The notes: generated by a model not told the origin, from the sequence alone. Shown: positions 1 to 6,460, numbered from the stretch's first letter. The stretch: 9,218 bases of DNA from Clostridia bacterium (GCA_030610745.1 JAUWRC010000053.1:1-9218); one strand, 5' to 3'. Translations and numbers: made by a program.

Positions 1-868
1 ATTCTCCATCAATAAGATTAATCGCCGGAGTATCCATATCCAAATTCAAAAAATCAGCAGCAAAAATACTTTTTGGATTATTATAAATCTCTTCGTATGT
101 CCCAACCTGCTCTACTCTCCCTACATTCATAACTGCTATAATATCTGCTAGGATAAGTGCCTCCTGCTGATCATGCGTTACATAAACAGTGGTAATATTA
201 AAGTGATTTAGTAATGTCTTTAAATTAATTCGATATTTCCCCCTTAACTTTTGGTCTAGATTAGAAAAGGGTTCATCTAATAAAAATAGGGCTGGATCTC
301 TTGTGATACACCGCCCCAGGGCAACTCTTTGCTTTTCTCCCCCTGATAAATGGGTGGGTTTCCTATCCAGAAGATAGGCTATATCCACTCCCATTAACTG
401 GCTAGTTTTTCTATATTTTTCTTTAGCCATCTTGTCTAATTCGGGAGTCTTCTTTTTGAAGAAAAAGTAGGATAGAATATTATTTTTTGATGTAAAATGA
501 GGATATAATGCATAATTTTGGAAAACTATGCCGATTCGCCTCTCTTTAGGAGGAGTGTCTTCCATATCCACTCCATCATATTTTATTTTTCCTGAATCTG
601 GCTGGATTAGCCCGGCAATAATTCTTAAAAGAGTGGTTTTCCCACAACCACTGGGCCCTAAAATCACCGTGATTTTTCCATCTGGAATACTGAGATTGAG
701 ATTCTTAATAGAAAATGGACCTTTTATATAATTCATATTCGCTCCTGCTAATTGTATATCATCTCTAACCTTAGCCAGAACTGCAAATGGATTCAATCTA
801 TCTACAAAGCCTAATCCACCCTTACCCTTAAAAGTCTTGCAGATGTTAGCTAACTCAATCCTGGCCAT
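1..868 (-). CDS. ABC transporter ATP-binding protein, sugar-importer (MalK/MsmX/UgpC) class, partial at the window edge
   Basis: This is the cytoplasmic ATPase of an ABC importer, most likely for sugars or a related solute. 289 codons are visible and the C-terminus lies beyond position 1. My translation shows every ABC motif: Walker A GPSGCGKT (71-78), Q-loop FQNYALYPH (Q117), signature LSGGEKQR (174-181), Walker B ALFLLDEP (193-200), D-loop SNLD (202-205) and H-loop THDQQEA (H232). Q-loop, signature and H-loop are of the MalK/UgpC type. The ATG at 866-868 is the first possible start because an in-frame TAA lies two codons upstream. A purine-rich AGAAGGAAAGAG lies somewhat far upstream and is a weak ribosome site. 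Odd point: about 35-40 extra residues (roughly 14-50) separate the first strand (MARIELANICKTF) from the strand before Walker A (FSIKNLNLSIPDG), where ordinary MalK proteins have a short link. A further lysine-rich stretch, SYFFFKKKTPELDKM (133-147), follows the Q-loop. The class is sure; the substrate is not, since no permease or binding-protein gene is visible. Confidence 0.93.
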   Translation of the reverse strand, partial: MARIELANICKTFKGKGGLGFVDRLNPFAVLAKVRDDIQLAGANMNYIKGPFSIKNLNLSIPDGKITVILGPSGCGKTTLLRIIAGLIQPDSGKIKYDGVDMEDTPPKERRIGIVFQNYALYPHFTSKNNILSYFFFKKKTPELDKMAKEKYRKTSQLMGVDIAYLLDRKPTHLSGGEKQRVALGRCITRDPALFLLDEPFSNLDQKLRGKYRINLKTLLNHFNITTVYVTHDQQEALILADIIAVMNVGRVEQVGTYEEIYNNPKSIFAADFLNLDMDTPAINLIDGE

Positions 869-936
869 AACTTAATTTTCTCTTTCCTTCTTGTACTTAT
901 TTTTGGTAAATATTCACTAAAACACGTATCCTACCG

Positions 937-967
937 TCATTGCGAGGAGCGAAGCGACGTGGCAATC
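937..967. repeat. REP-like short palindromic repeat with a GCGAAGC core
   Basis: A GC-rich 31-bp island stands out in AT-rich surroundings. Its ends are inverted (ATTGC at 939-943, GCAAT at 962-966), and the centre contains GCGAAGC (949-955), a heptamer known from DNA structural work to fold into a very stable mini-hairpin. The interior is an imperfect palindrome. I recognise this type of sequence (CATTGCGAGGAGCGAAGCGA...) as a dispersed intergenic repeat found in many unrelated bacterial and candidate-phylum genomes; that recognition is from memory and not from a search. Only one copy is present here. Confidence 0.7.
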
Positions 968-971
968 AATT

Positions 972-1100
972 TGTAGCGGTCGGATTCATCCGACATATTT
1001 TCGTACATTGTACTTCGTACATCGTACTTCGTTACTTGGTTTTCTTTTTTCGATGTACGATATGTGATATACGAAGTACAAATTCAATGGCACCGCTACA
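972..1100. repeat. Long imperfect inverted repeat (MITE-like or cruciform element)
   Basis: The outer arms are TGTAGCGGT (972-980) and ACCGCTACA (1092-1100), a perfect 9-bp inverted pair. Inside, TTGTACTTCGTA (1008-1019) pairs with TACGAAGTACAA (1070-1081), 12 bp perfect, and ATCGTAC (1021-1027) pairs with GTACGAT (1055-1061). A separate small hairpin, GTCGGAT-TC-ATCCGAC (979-994), sits on the left arm. The whole 129-bp block can fold into one long interrupted hairpin. GTACTTCGT also recurs directly (1010-1018, 1024-1032). It contains no gene. It is probably a non-autonomous palindromic element; no transposase is seen nearby. Confidence 0.7.
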
Positions 1101-1167
1101 TTCTTTACGAAAAATGGTCTGTGTAGTTATTTTAGCAGGAAAAAGGTGGGTGTCAAAAAAAGAGTAT

Positions 1168-2049
1168 TCAGGCACGGGGATGGTATTTCTTGTAGACTTT
1201 CCTCAGACGCTCTTGGCTAATGTGGGTATAGATCTGGGTGGTATCAATATTGGCATGACCTAAAAGCTCCTGAACCGCCCGCAGATCCGCATCTCCTGAA
1301 AGAAGATGGGTAGCAAAGGAATGGCGCAGAGTATGAGGAGAGATATTTTTGCTTATGCCGGCTCGCCGAGCATATTTTTTAATGATTTTCCAGCATGACT
1401 GTCGGGAGAGCCTGTTCCCGTAGCGATTAAGGAAAAGAGGAATCTTTTCTGTGTTTTCTTCCCCTTTCCCATCCCCTTTTTCTTTTAAATAGTTTCTTAC
1501 CCAGCGGCAAGCCTCTCTCCCCAGAGGGACGATGCGCTCTTTAGACCCCTTGCCTAAAACCTTTACCCATCCTCCCCTTAGGTTCAAATCACCTATATTA
1601 AGGCCTACCAACTCGGAGATGCGCAGCCCTGCCCCATATAAAACCTCCAGGATGGCTCTATCTCGAATTCCGTATAAATTATCAGGGAAAGAAGTACTTA
1701 GAAGCTCATCCACTTCTTTTTCCGAAAGATAGGCAGGGAGCTTTCTTCCCCGGCGAGGAGAAGTAATTTCCTCTAAAGGGTTGTAGTCAACTTTACCCTC
1801 CATATAAAGAAACTTATAGAACATTCTGATGGCAGAGAGTTTTCTAGTTATACTAGAAGCTTCATATTCTTTCTCTCGCAGTTTACCTACATATTCTCCA
1901 ATAAGAGAAGAATCTGCTTTAAGGAAGTCTACTTTTAACCAACTTATATATTGAGAAATATCTCTTCTATAAGCATCTATGGTATGCGGAGAAAGCCCTC
2001 GCTCCACACTCAAATAATCGAGAAATACCTCGGCAGCCGCATAGAACAC
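1168..2049 (-). CDS. xerD: Site-specific tyrosine recombinase, XerC/XerD family (XerD-like)
   Basis: This 293-residue protein has the usual Xer length. Xer recombinases act at chromosomal dif sites to resolve chromosome dimers, working with FtsK at the division septum. The N-terminal SAM-like core-binding domain covers about 1-95 (DYLSVERGLSPHTIDAYRRD) and the catalytic domain about 105-293. The full catalytic set is present: R143 (GLRISEL), K167 (GKGSKERIVPL), H239 and R242 (SPHTLRHSFATHLL), H265 (LLGHANIDTTQIYTHI) and the nucleophile Y274. The C-terminus, RLRKVYKKYHPRA, resembles that of E. coli XerD more than XerC, but the C/D choice is uncertain, and single-Xer systems exist. The start is GTG at 2047-2049, supported by a strong AGGGGG six bases upstream (2056-2061). 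The gene follows the GlmM-like gene by 49 bp and is probably the last gene of the operon. The repeat-rich gap begins at its 3' end. Confidence 0.93.
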   Translation of the reverse strand: MFYAAAEVFLDYLSVERGLSPHTIDAYRRDISQYISWLKVDFLKADSSLIGEYVGKLREKEYEASSITRKLSAIRMFYKFLYMEGKVDYNPLEEITSPRRGRKLPAYLSEKEVDELLSTSFPDNLYGIRDRAILEVLYGAGLRISELVGLNIGDLNLRGGWVKVLGKGSKERIVPLGREACRWVRNYLKEKGDGKGEENTEKIPLFLNRYGNRLSRQSCWKIIKKYARRAGISKNISPHTLRHSFATHLLSGDADLRAVQELLGHANIDTTQIYTHISQERLRKVYKKYHPRA

Positions 2050-2098
2050 ATATAACCCCCTAATACTTCAAGAAACGTCGCGGGATAGTTTTCTTCTT

Positions 2099-3436
2099 TC
2101 ACTGTATCTGCCTTAAGGCTAGCTGGTATAGCTCCTCTGCTTTTTCCCTTGTTTTAGCTTCGGTAATTATGCGAATCACAGGCTCTGTACCTGAAGGTCT
2201 TATATGAATCCAACCTTCCTTCAGGCTAATTTTGACTCCATCAAGAAAATCAAGTTTTTCTTCTTTAAATTCTTTCCTCAGCCTGGTTTCGATTGGAGAA
2301 AAATCTCCTTTGGTAAATTCCAATTTTTTCTTAACCATATAATAGCGAGGAAGCCTGCTGGCTAATTTCGAGATCGGTTCACCAGCCTCGGCCAAGTATT
2401 CTAATAATAAGGCAATAGCAGCAATTCCATCACGAGCATAATGAATTTCGGGAATGATCACTCCTCCATTGCCTTCTCCTCCTATCACTGCTTTCTTCTC
2501 TTTCATCTGGCGTGATACATTAATATCGCCTATCTTTGTCCGCTCTACCGAACTACTAAATTCTCTTGCCACATCATCTAAAGCTTGAGTGGTAGAAAGA
2601 TTGGTCACTACTAACCCTTTTCTTTTGCTAAGGGTAAACTTAGCCGCCAGAAGAAGAGAATACTCCCCAGGCAAAATCTCTCCCTTCTCTGTAACTATAG
2701 CCACTCTATCCGCATCTGCATCATGAGCAAAACCTATATCTGCTCCTTCAGTTTTAACCACCTCGGAGAGTTGTTTCAGGTTGGAAGGGATTGGCTCAGG
2801 AGGATGGGCAAAGATACCATCGGGACGACAATTAAGCTCTATTGCCTCACACCCTAATTGCCGAATAAGCTGAGGGCTGATGAGTGCCCCTGCCCCATTA
2901 CAGGCATCAAGGACAACTTTAAACCCTCTGTTTTTAATTTTTTCCTTATTCACAAATTTTAAAACTTTATTCAGATGATTCTCTATGGCCAGAGTATTCT
3001 GGTGAATCTCTCTTATTCCATCCCATTTTACACGAGGTATTCTTTCTTTTGCATATATCTGAAGAAACCTCTTACCTTGTTCGGGATAAAGAAAAAGCCC
3101 ATCAGAGCGAATAAACTTTAAAGCATTCCATTCTGCAGGATTATGACTTCCAGTGATAACAATGCCCCCGTTAGCTTTAAGTTTCTCCACCATAAGCTGC
3201 AAGGAAGGCGTAGGGCAAACACCAACATCTACAATTTCACAACCAGTGGAAAGCAGGCCACTGAAAACAGCGTACTTAAACATCTTATTTGATGTTCGGG
3301 TATCTGAGCCTACTACAATCATTCCCTTTTGAGTAAATCTACCAAAGGCAGCAGAAAACTTAGCTACTACTTCAGGAACAAGAGCTTCCCCCACTATTCC
3401 TCTTACTCCGGAAACACCGACCATCAAAGAATTCAT
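2099..3436 (-). CDS. glmM: Alpha-D-phosphohexomutase, probable phosphoglucosamine mutase (archaeal-type GlmM)
   Basis: This 445-residue cytoplasmic enzyme belongs to the alpha-D-phosphohexomutase superfamily. It moves a phosphate between C6 and C1 of a hexose; the likely reaction is glucosamine-6-P to glucosamine-1-P, feeding UDP-GlcNAc and peptidoglycan synthesis. Visible features in order: phosphoserine loop VITGSHNP with S97; metal-binding loop HDADADR with D239, D241 and D243; sugar-binding loop GGEGNGGVI (319-327); phosphate-binding loop RPSGTEPVIR (413-422). The sugar loop GEGNGG is typical of archaeal-type GlmM-like proteins and differs from GEQSGH of standard bacterial GlmM, so phosphomannomutase or broad specificity is possible. 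The ATG at 3434-3436 overlaps the stop of the upstream oxidoreductase gene in an ATGA arrangement, implying translational coupling. An AAGGGG about nine bases upstream could serve as ribosome site; M5 is a possible later start. Confidence 0.9.
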   Translation of the reverse strand: MNSLMVGVSGVRGIVGEALVPEVVAKFSAAFGRFTQKGMIVVGSDTRTSNKMFKYAVFSGLLSTGCEIVDVGVCPTPSLQLMVEKLKANGGIVITGSHNPAEWNALKFIRSDGLFLYPEQGKRFLQIYAKERIPRVKWDGIREIHQNTLAIENHLNKVLKFVNKEKIKNRGFKVVLDACNGAGALISPQLIRQLGCEAIELNCRPDGIFAHPPEPIPSNLKQLSEVVKTEGADIGFAHDADADRVAIVTEKGEILPGEYSLLLAAKFTLSKRKGLVVTNLSTTQALDDVAREFSSSVERTKIGDINVSRQMKEKKAVIGGEGNGGVIIPEIHYARDGIAAIALLLEYLAEAGEPISKLASRLPRYYMVKKKLEFTKGDFSPIETRLRKEFKEEKLDFLDGVKISLKEGWIHIRPSGTEPVIRIITEAKTREKAEELYQLALRQIQ

Positions 3437-3966
3437 ACGAGTTTTGCCCCTTCCCTCAAGGCCTTTTTGTCCAAAGAAAGTAAATCAAGTTTGTCTTTGG
3501 ATATCACTTCTTTTAAAGACTGAATCAGAGTTTCTATAGAGACTATCCCTGATTTTTTAACCCATGCTCCTAAAGCTACCATATTGGCAATGCGGAGTGT
3601 AGCTATTTCCTCAGCCATTTCGTTAGCCGGAACCTTAATTATCTCTACATCCTCCCGTGAGAGTTCATCCTTAACAAGAGAGGTATTTATGAGGACTCGG
3701 CCCCCTTTTTTAATTCGGGGAAGAAACTTTAAATAAGAAGGCTGGCTCATCATAATAGCATTTTGGGGATGAGAGATAATAGGTGAAGCAATTGGTGAGT
3801 CTGAGATTATCACTGTGCAATTTGCCGTCCCTCCTCGCATTTCCGCCCCATAAGAGGGAAAATAGACAACCTCTTTACCCTCTTTTAATCCTGTATAAGC
3901 AAGGAGTCTCCCGGCAAAAACTATGCCCTGTCCTCCGAATCCAGCTATTAAAATATCCTCATACAT
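3433..3966 (-). CDS. korC: 2-oxoacid:ferredoxin oxidoreductase, gamma subunit (KorC/PorC type)
   Basis: This 177-residue protein matches the gamma subunit (or gamma domain) of pyruvate/2-oxoglutarate/branched-chain ferredoxin oxidoreductases, enzymes that oxidatively decarboxylate 2-oxoacids to acyl-CoA and reduce ferredoxin, or run in reverse in CO2 fixation. Family marks are the N-terminal GFGGQGI (9-15), VYFPSYGAEMRGGTANC (34-50), which is the hallmark YGAEMRGG region, and the SQPSYLKF segment (74-81). Length is normal for a free-standing gamma subunit. The subunit has no catalytic cofactor of its own; the TPP-binding beta and the alpha subunits are needed but are not encoded anywhere in this window. 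It lies between two sugar-phosphate mutase genes, 50 bp after one and overlapping the other by 4 bp. The ribosome site before the ATG at 3964-3966 is weak, as the leader is made of short repeats. The Kor assignment over Por or Vor is a guess from the separate short subunit. Confidence 0.88.
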   Translation of the reverse strand: MYEDILIAGFGGQGIVFAGRLLAYTGLKEGKEVVYFPSYGAEMRGGTANCTVIISDSPIASPIISHPQNAIMMSQPSYLKFLPRIKKGGRVLINTSLVKDELSREDVEIIKVPANEMAEEIATLRIANMVALGAWVKKSGIVSIETLIQSLKEVISKDKLDLLSLDKKALREGAKLV

Positions 3967-4019
3967 ATCTCGTATCTCGCTTTTTTTCTTTCTTCCTATA
4001 CGCTAAACGTTATACGCTA
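3966..4019. repeat. Short direct repeats filling the mutase/oxidoreductase junction
   Basis: Two kinds of short repeat occupy almost all of this junction. The heptamer TATCTCG occurs twice in tandem (3966-3979), touching the start codon of the gamma-subunit gene. The nonamer TATACGCTA occurs twice (3997-4005 and 4011-4019) with AACGT between; the second copy contains the TAG stop of the upstream mutase gene (complement of CTA at 4017-4019). The pattern is seen directly. It may be the remnant of an inserted repeat array of the kind common in candidate-phylum genomes. Confidence 0.6.
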
Positions 4020-5432
4020 TAGACTAGCTTTTGCCAGCCGCACCCCTTCCTCTATAATCTTATTCAACTGGGACTCATTGGATGCCTCTGCATAGACCCT
4101 TACCTTTGGTTCGGTTCCCGAAGGTCTGATAAGAAGCCAGCTTCTATCTTCCATAACGAATTTAATCCCATCAATGGTTTTCACCTCTTTGACGGGAACC
4201 TCTCCCAGAGAAGAAGGGAGAGAAGAAGAGAGTTTCTTCACCATTTCTGCTTTACTTACTCCTGCCTCCTCAAAATCTACTCGTTTAAAAAAAGAAGCGC
4301 CAAATCTAGCTTCCATATTCTTTAAAATTAAAGAAAGGGGTCTACCCAATTTAGTGAGCATCTCTACAAAAAGAAGTGAAGAAAGAATGCCGTCCCTCTC
4401 CATAAGATAGTCTCGGAAACCATACCCTCCACTTTCTTCTCCTCCAAAAAGAATATCCTTTTCCAGCATCTTATCGCAGACATATTTAAAGCCTACCGGC
4501 ACCTCGTCTAAAGGTAAACCAAACTCGGCAGCTATTTTTTCTGGCTGATAACCTAAAGAAACTGTCTTCACTACCCCTCCTCTCATCTTCCTTTCTTCAA
4601 CCAGATACAAAAGAAGAAGAGAAAAAACCTGATGGGGGGTAATATACCTTCCCTTATCATCCACCAGCCCTACTCTATCTGCATCCCCATCGGTAGCTAT
4701 CCCTAAATCAGCCCCTGTCTCTTTTACCTTTCTTTTCAAATCCTCTAAGTTCTCCTCAATAGGCTCAGGATTTAAACCTCCAAAGCTGGGGTTGTATTTA
4801 TGGTGAATAGTGACAACCTCACATCCTGAGGTGGCAAGAAGTTTTTCCACAAGACCATCTCCAACTCCAAACATAGGGTCATGAACTATCTTAAGATGAG
4901 CCTTTCTTATTATATTCTTATCAAGGAAAGATTCGACTTTCTCCAGATAATCCTCGATTAAATCCTCTCTTTTTATCAGCCCCTTTCCTTCAGCCTCTTT
5001 TAAAGGGAGTCTCTTTACCTTGCTCTTACCCAAAAAAGTCTCGATTTTTTTCGTTATTTCTGGAGGAGCTGAGCCTCCAGAAGCCAATCTGATTTTTATC
5101 CCGTTAAATTTAGGTGGATTATGAGAAGCAGTAACCATCACTCCTCCTGCCAGACCTTTATCTTTTATAGCGAAAGATATACACTGAGTGGGAAGGTCTT
5201 GTGAGGAAAGTATTACAGCTAGGCCATTCCCTGCAAAAACCTGGGCTACCTCCTGAGCAAATTCCTTAGATAAGAAGCGAGCATCATATCCCACCGCCAG
5301 CCCTTTTTCTTTATCAGGCTGAGTCCAGAAATAATCAGCTATAGCCTGGCTAGCCTTAGCTACATTAGCAAAGGTGAAATCCTCTGCAATTACTGCCCTC
5401 CAACCATCAGTCCCAAACTTAATCTCTCCCAT
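4017..5432 (-). CDS. Phosphoglucomutase/phosphomannomutase family protein (probable phosphoglucomutase)
   Basis: This 471-residue cytoplasmic enzyme is a second member of the alpha-D-phosphohexomutase superfamily. The probable reaction is glucose-1-P to glucose-6-P. Features in order: substrate-side N-terminal FGTDGWR (6-12); phosphoserine loop TASHNP (101-106) with S103; metal-binding loop DGDADR (248-253); sugar loop GGEESGGYGF (330-339); phosphate loop RPSGTEPKVR (436-445). The GEESGG sugar loop is the version usual in enzymes acting on glucose phosphates, which is why I prefer phosphoglucomutase, but mannose activity cannot be excluded. The ATG at 5430-5432 is preceded by AAGGAAG (5438-5444) at good spacing and, farther up, by a near-consensus promoter, so this is the first gene of the operon. 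The TAG stop lies inside a short direct repeat. It differs from the GlmM-like paralogue downstream in length and in all loop variants. Confidence 0.92.
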   Translation of the reverse strand: MGEIKFGTDGWRAVIAEDFTFANVAKASQAIADYFWTQPDKEKGLAVGYDARFLSKEFAQEVAQVFAGNGLAVILSSQDLPTQCISFAIKDKGLAGGVMVTASHNPPKFNGIKIRLASGGSAPPEITKKIETFLGKSKVKRLPLKEAEGKGLIKREDLIEDYLEKVESFLDKNIIRKAHLKIVHDPMFGVGDGLVEKLLATSGCEVVTIHHKYNPSFGGLNPEPIEENLEDLKRKVKETGADLGIATDGDADRVGLVDDKGRYITPHQVFSLLLLYLVEERKMRGGVVKTVSLGYQPEKIAAEFGLPLDEVPVGFKYVCDKMLEKDILFGGEESGGYGFRDYLMERDGILSSLLFVEMLTKLGRPLSLILKNMEARFGASFFKRVDFEEAGVSKAEMVKKLSSSLPSSLGEVPVKEVKTIDGIKFVMEDRSWLLIRPSGTEPKVRVYAEASNESQLNKIIEEGVRLAKASL

Positions 5433-5437
5433 TTATT

Positions 5438-5444
5438 CTTCCTT
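5438..5444 (-). promoter_or_regulatory. Ribosome binding site of the phosphoglucomutase-type gene
   Basis: AAGGAAG on the minus strand, five bases before the ATG at 5430-5432. It supports the chosen start. Confidence 0.6.
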
Positions 5445-5464
5445 TAATAAATCCCTTATATTTT

Positions 5465-5493
5465 ATTATGTTTTAATCCTGGTTTCTTGTCAA
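5465..5493 (-). promoter_or_regulatory. Sigma-70-type promoter of the mutase operon
   Basis: On the minus strand a perfect -35 hexamer TTGACA (5488-5493) is followed by a 17-base spacer and CATAAT (5465-5470), one base from the -10 consensus. It lies 33 bases upstream of the ATG at 5432. It should drive the phosphoglucomutase, korC, glmM and xerD genes, since the gaps among them are short or negative and no terminator interrupts them. Confidence 0.8.
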
Positions 5494-5549
5494 CGCAACA
5501 TAAAATTTGGTTTTTTGGTAAGTTCTGAAATATATCAACAAACGACTTA

Positions 5550-5622
5550 TTAGGCTCCAATTATTTCATTCAAACCTTCAATGACTTGAGCCAATTCTTC
5601 TGGAGATGTCTTGCCATTCTTA
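5550..5622 (-). other. Possible out-of-frame C-terminal tail of the nucleotidyltransferase gene
   Basis: Just past the nucleotidyltransferase stop (TAA, 5620-5622), a second minus-strand frame stays open and ends at TAA 5550-5552. It would encode LIKNGKTSPEELAQVIEG followed by LNEIIGA, which has the look of a real helical protein end. Removing one base from the four-T run at 5629-5632 (four A on the coding strand) would join it to the nucleotidyltransferase and lengthen it by about 24 residues. It may be a frameshift, a gene remnant or chance. Confidence 0.35.
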
Positions 5623-6204
5623 ATCAAATTTTGAGTCTTCTAAAGCCTCATCTAATAAATCTAGAACTTCTAATTCTTTAGCTCGATCCTTAAGATATCT
5701 AAAATCAAGACGATTTCCCTGAACTTGAAGAACGCCCAAAACATCTTTCCATTGGCGATCGGAAATCCTTCCCCCCATATGAAACCAATGAAGTTTCTGC
5801 AAAACGATATCCTCAGCGCTTGCTAAATAGATTTCATCTCCGGTTTCTTCAGAAAGAATATAACGCTTACGACGAGACATCTCTTCATCTGAAATATTAT
5901 TATCACCCTTTATAAAAACGTCCACTTTGTACATTGTGGATAAATGTATCATATTGAAAGAACTTTTATGTTCTATAGCATCCCGAATCATATCTGCGTC
6001 AATATAAAATTTATCTTTAAAGGATTCAACCAGTCGGACGATATCTGCAATATTAATGTCAGCCACTATATCAATATCTTGAGTTGCTCTGGGAATCCCA
6101 TGAAGAGAACTTGCTAATGATCCTCCTATAAGATAGGGTATTTTAAGCTTTGTTAAAACGGAAGTTACAATTTTAACGATCTCTAAAGGTTCAGTAAAAT
6201 CCAA
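5620..6204 (-). CDS. Nucleotidyltransferase-fold protein (AbiEii-like / DUF6036-like), second gene of a two-gene cassette
   Basis: The product, 194 residues from the chosen start, has a DNA-polymerase-beta-like nucleotidyltransferase core: YLIGGSLASSLHGIPRATQDIDIVAD (24-49) gives the GGS motif and the two metal-binding acids D43 and D45, and the third acid is probably D95 in KVDVF (93-97). The C-terminal part is helical and contains AEDIVLQKLHW (130-140) and SDRQWKDVLGVL (148-159), a pattern I associate with AbiEii-like and related nucleotidyltransferases. Such proteins transfer nucleotides to RNA, tRNA or proteins; the substrate here is unknown. Start: the frame is open to a TTG at 6235-6237 inside the upstream gene, but that has no ribosome site. 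I prefer the TTG at 6202-6204, which follows AAAAAGGA by seven bases, lies one base after the upstream stop codon, and starts the protein as MDFTEPLEIV. The catalytic residues look intact, so it may be active. Confidence 0.82.
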   Translation of the reverse strand: MDFTEPLEIVKIVTSVLTKLKIPYLIGGSLASSLHGIPRATQDIDIVADINIADIVRLVESFKDKFYIDADMIRDAIEHKSSFNMIHLSTMYKVDVFIKGDNNISDEEMSRRKRYILSEETGDEIYLASAEDIVLQKLHWFHMGGRISDRQWKDVLGVLQVQGNRLDFRYLKDRAKELEVLDLLDEALEDSKFD

Positions 6205-6205
6205 T

Positions 6206-6454
6206 TTAATATCCTTTTTCTTGTGGATCCCAAGCAAATACTTTAAGCATTATCTCTTTAGGTATCCATAATGAAGCTAATCTTAATTTCATCTCTCGTT
6301 CCGATAAATTTCCATATTGTTGACGAATACGAGCAAAAGCAAGTTTTTGAACAGCTACTGTCAATTCGTTAACTTGTTGAAGCTTTTGCTGAATGGATAT
6401 CCTACGATAACCTTCTATCAGGACTTTTTTTACCTTGTTTGGTGTATCATCCAT
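6206..6454 (-). CDS. Small helical protein (82 aa) paired with the nucleotidyltransferase
   Basis: I do not recognise a named domain. The protein is 82 residues, charged and almost certainly all-helical: VLIEGYRRISIQQKLQQVNE (11-30), then LTVAVQKLAFARIRQQYG and SEREMKLRLASLW, ending KVFAWDPQEKGY. There is no signal peptide or membrane segment. The ATG at 6452-6454 has a perfect AGGAGGAA six bases upstream (6461-6468), so it is surely translated and is the lead gene. The nucleotidyltransferase start follows its stop by one base, implying coupled translation. From memory, small proteins with this kind of ending (aromatic-DPxEKGY) sit directly upstream of nucleotidyltransferases in varied bacteria. 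By position it could be an antitoxin, a regulator or an accessory subunit. No DNA-binding motif is clear. Confidence 0.82.
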   Translation of the reverse strand: MDDTPNKVKKVLIEGYRRISIQQKLQQVNELTVAVQKLAFARIRQQYGNLSEREMKLRLASLWIPKEIMLKVFAWDPQEKGY

Positions 6455-6460
6455 CAGTTA

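Larger units (their letters stand above)
869..1167. other. Intergenic gap of 299 bp holding repeat elements
   Basis: No credible gene lies here. The one open frame (plus strand, beginning near 940) starts inside a palindromic repeat, runs through the inverted-repeat element and ends antisense to the recombinase gene, so I reject it. The gap separates the 3' end of the recombinase gene from the start of the ABC ATPase gene, both on the minus strand, and must therefore carry the ATPase promoter, but I see no convincing -35/-10 pair. A run of seven T follows the recombinase stop on the minus strand without a GC-rich stem before it, so no intrinsic terminator can be called. Confidence 0.7.

Noticed and set aside
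528..731. Plus-strand open frame antisense to the ABC ATPase
   Set aside because: Shadow of a minus-strand gene with every ABC motif intact.
1001..1100. A dif site next to xerD within the inverted repeat
   Set aside because: The arms and spacer do not fit the 11-6-11 layout of dif, and no resemblance to the dif consensus is seen.
1120..1168. Possible intrinsic terminator after xerD (seven T on the minus strand)
   Set aside because: No GC-rich stem precedes the T run.
940..1263. Plus-strand open frame of 107 codons across the repeat region
   Set aside because: It begins within a palindromic repeat, runs through the inverted-repeat element and into the antisense of xerD, has no ribosome site and no protein-like composition.
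3783..4022. Plus-strand open frame across the korC 5' end
   Set aside because: Antisense shadow running into a repeat-rich junction; no ribosome site or recognisable domain.
6205..6237. Longer nucleotidyltransferase start at TTG 6235-6237
   Set aside because: No ribosome site, an uncharacteristic lysine-rich extension, and a better-placed TTG at 6202-6204 just after the upstream stop.
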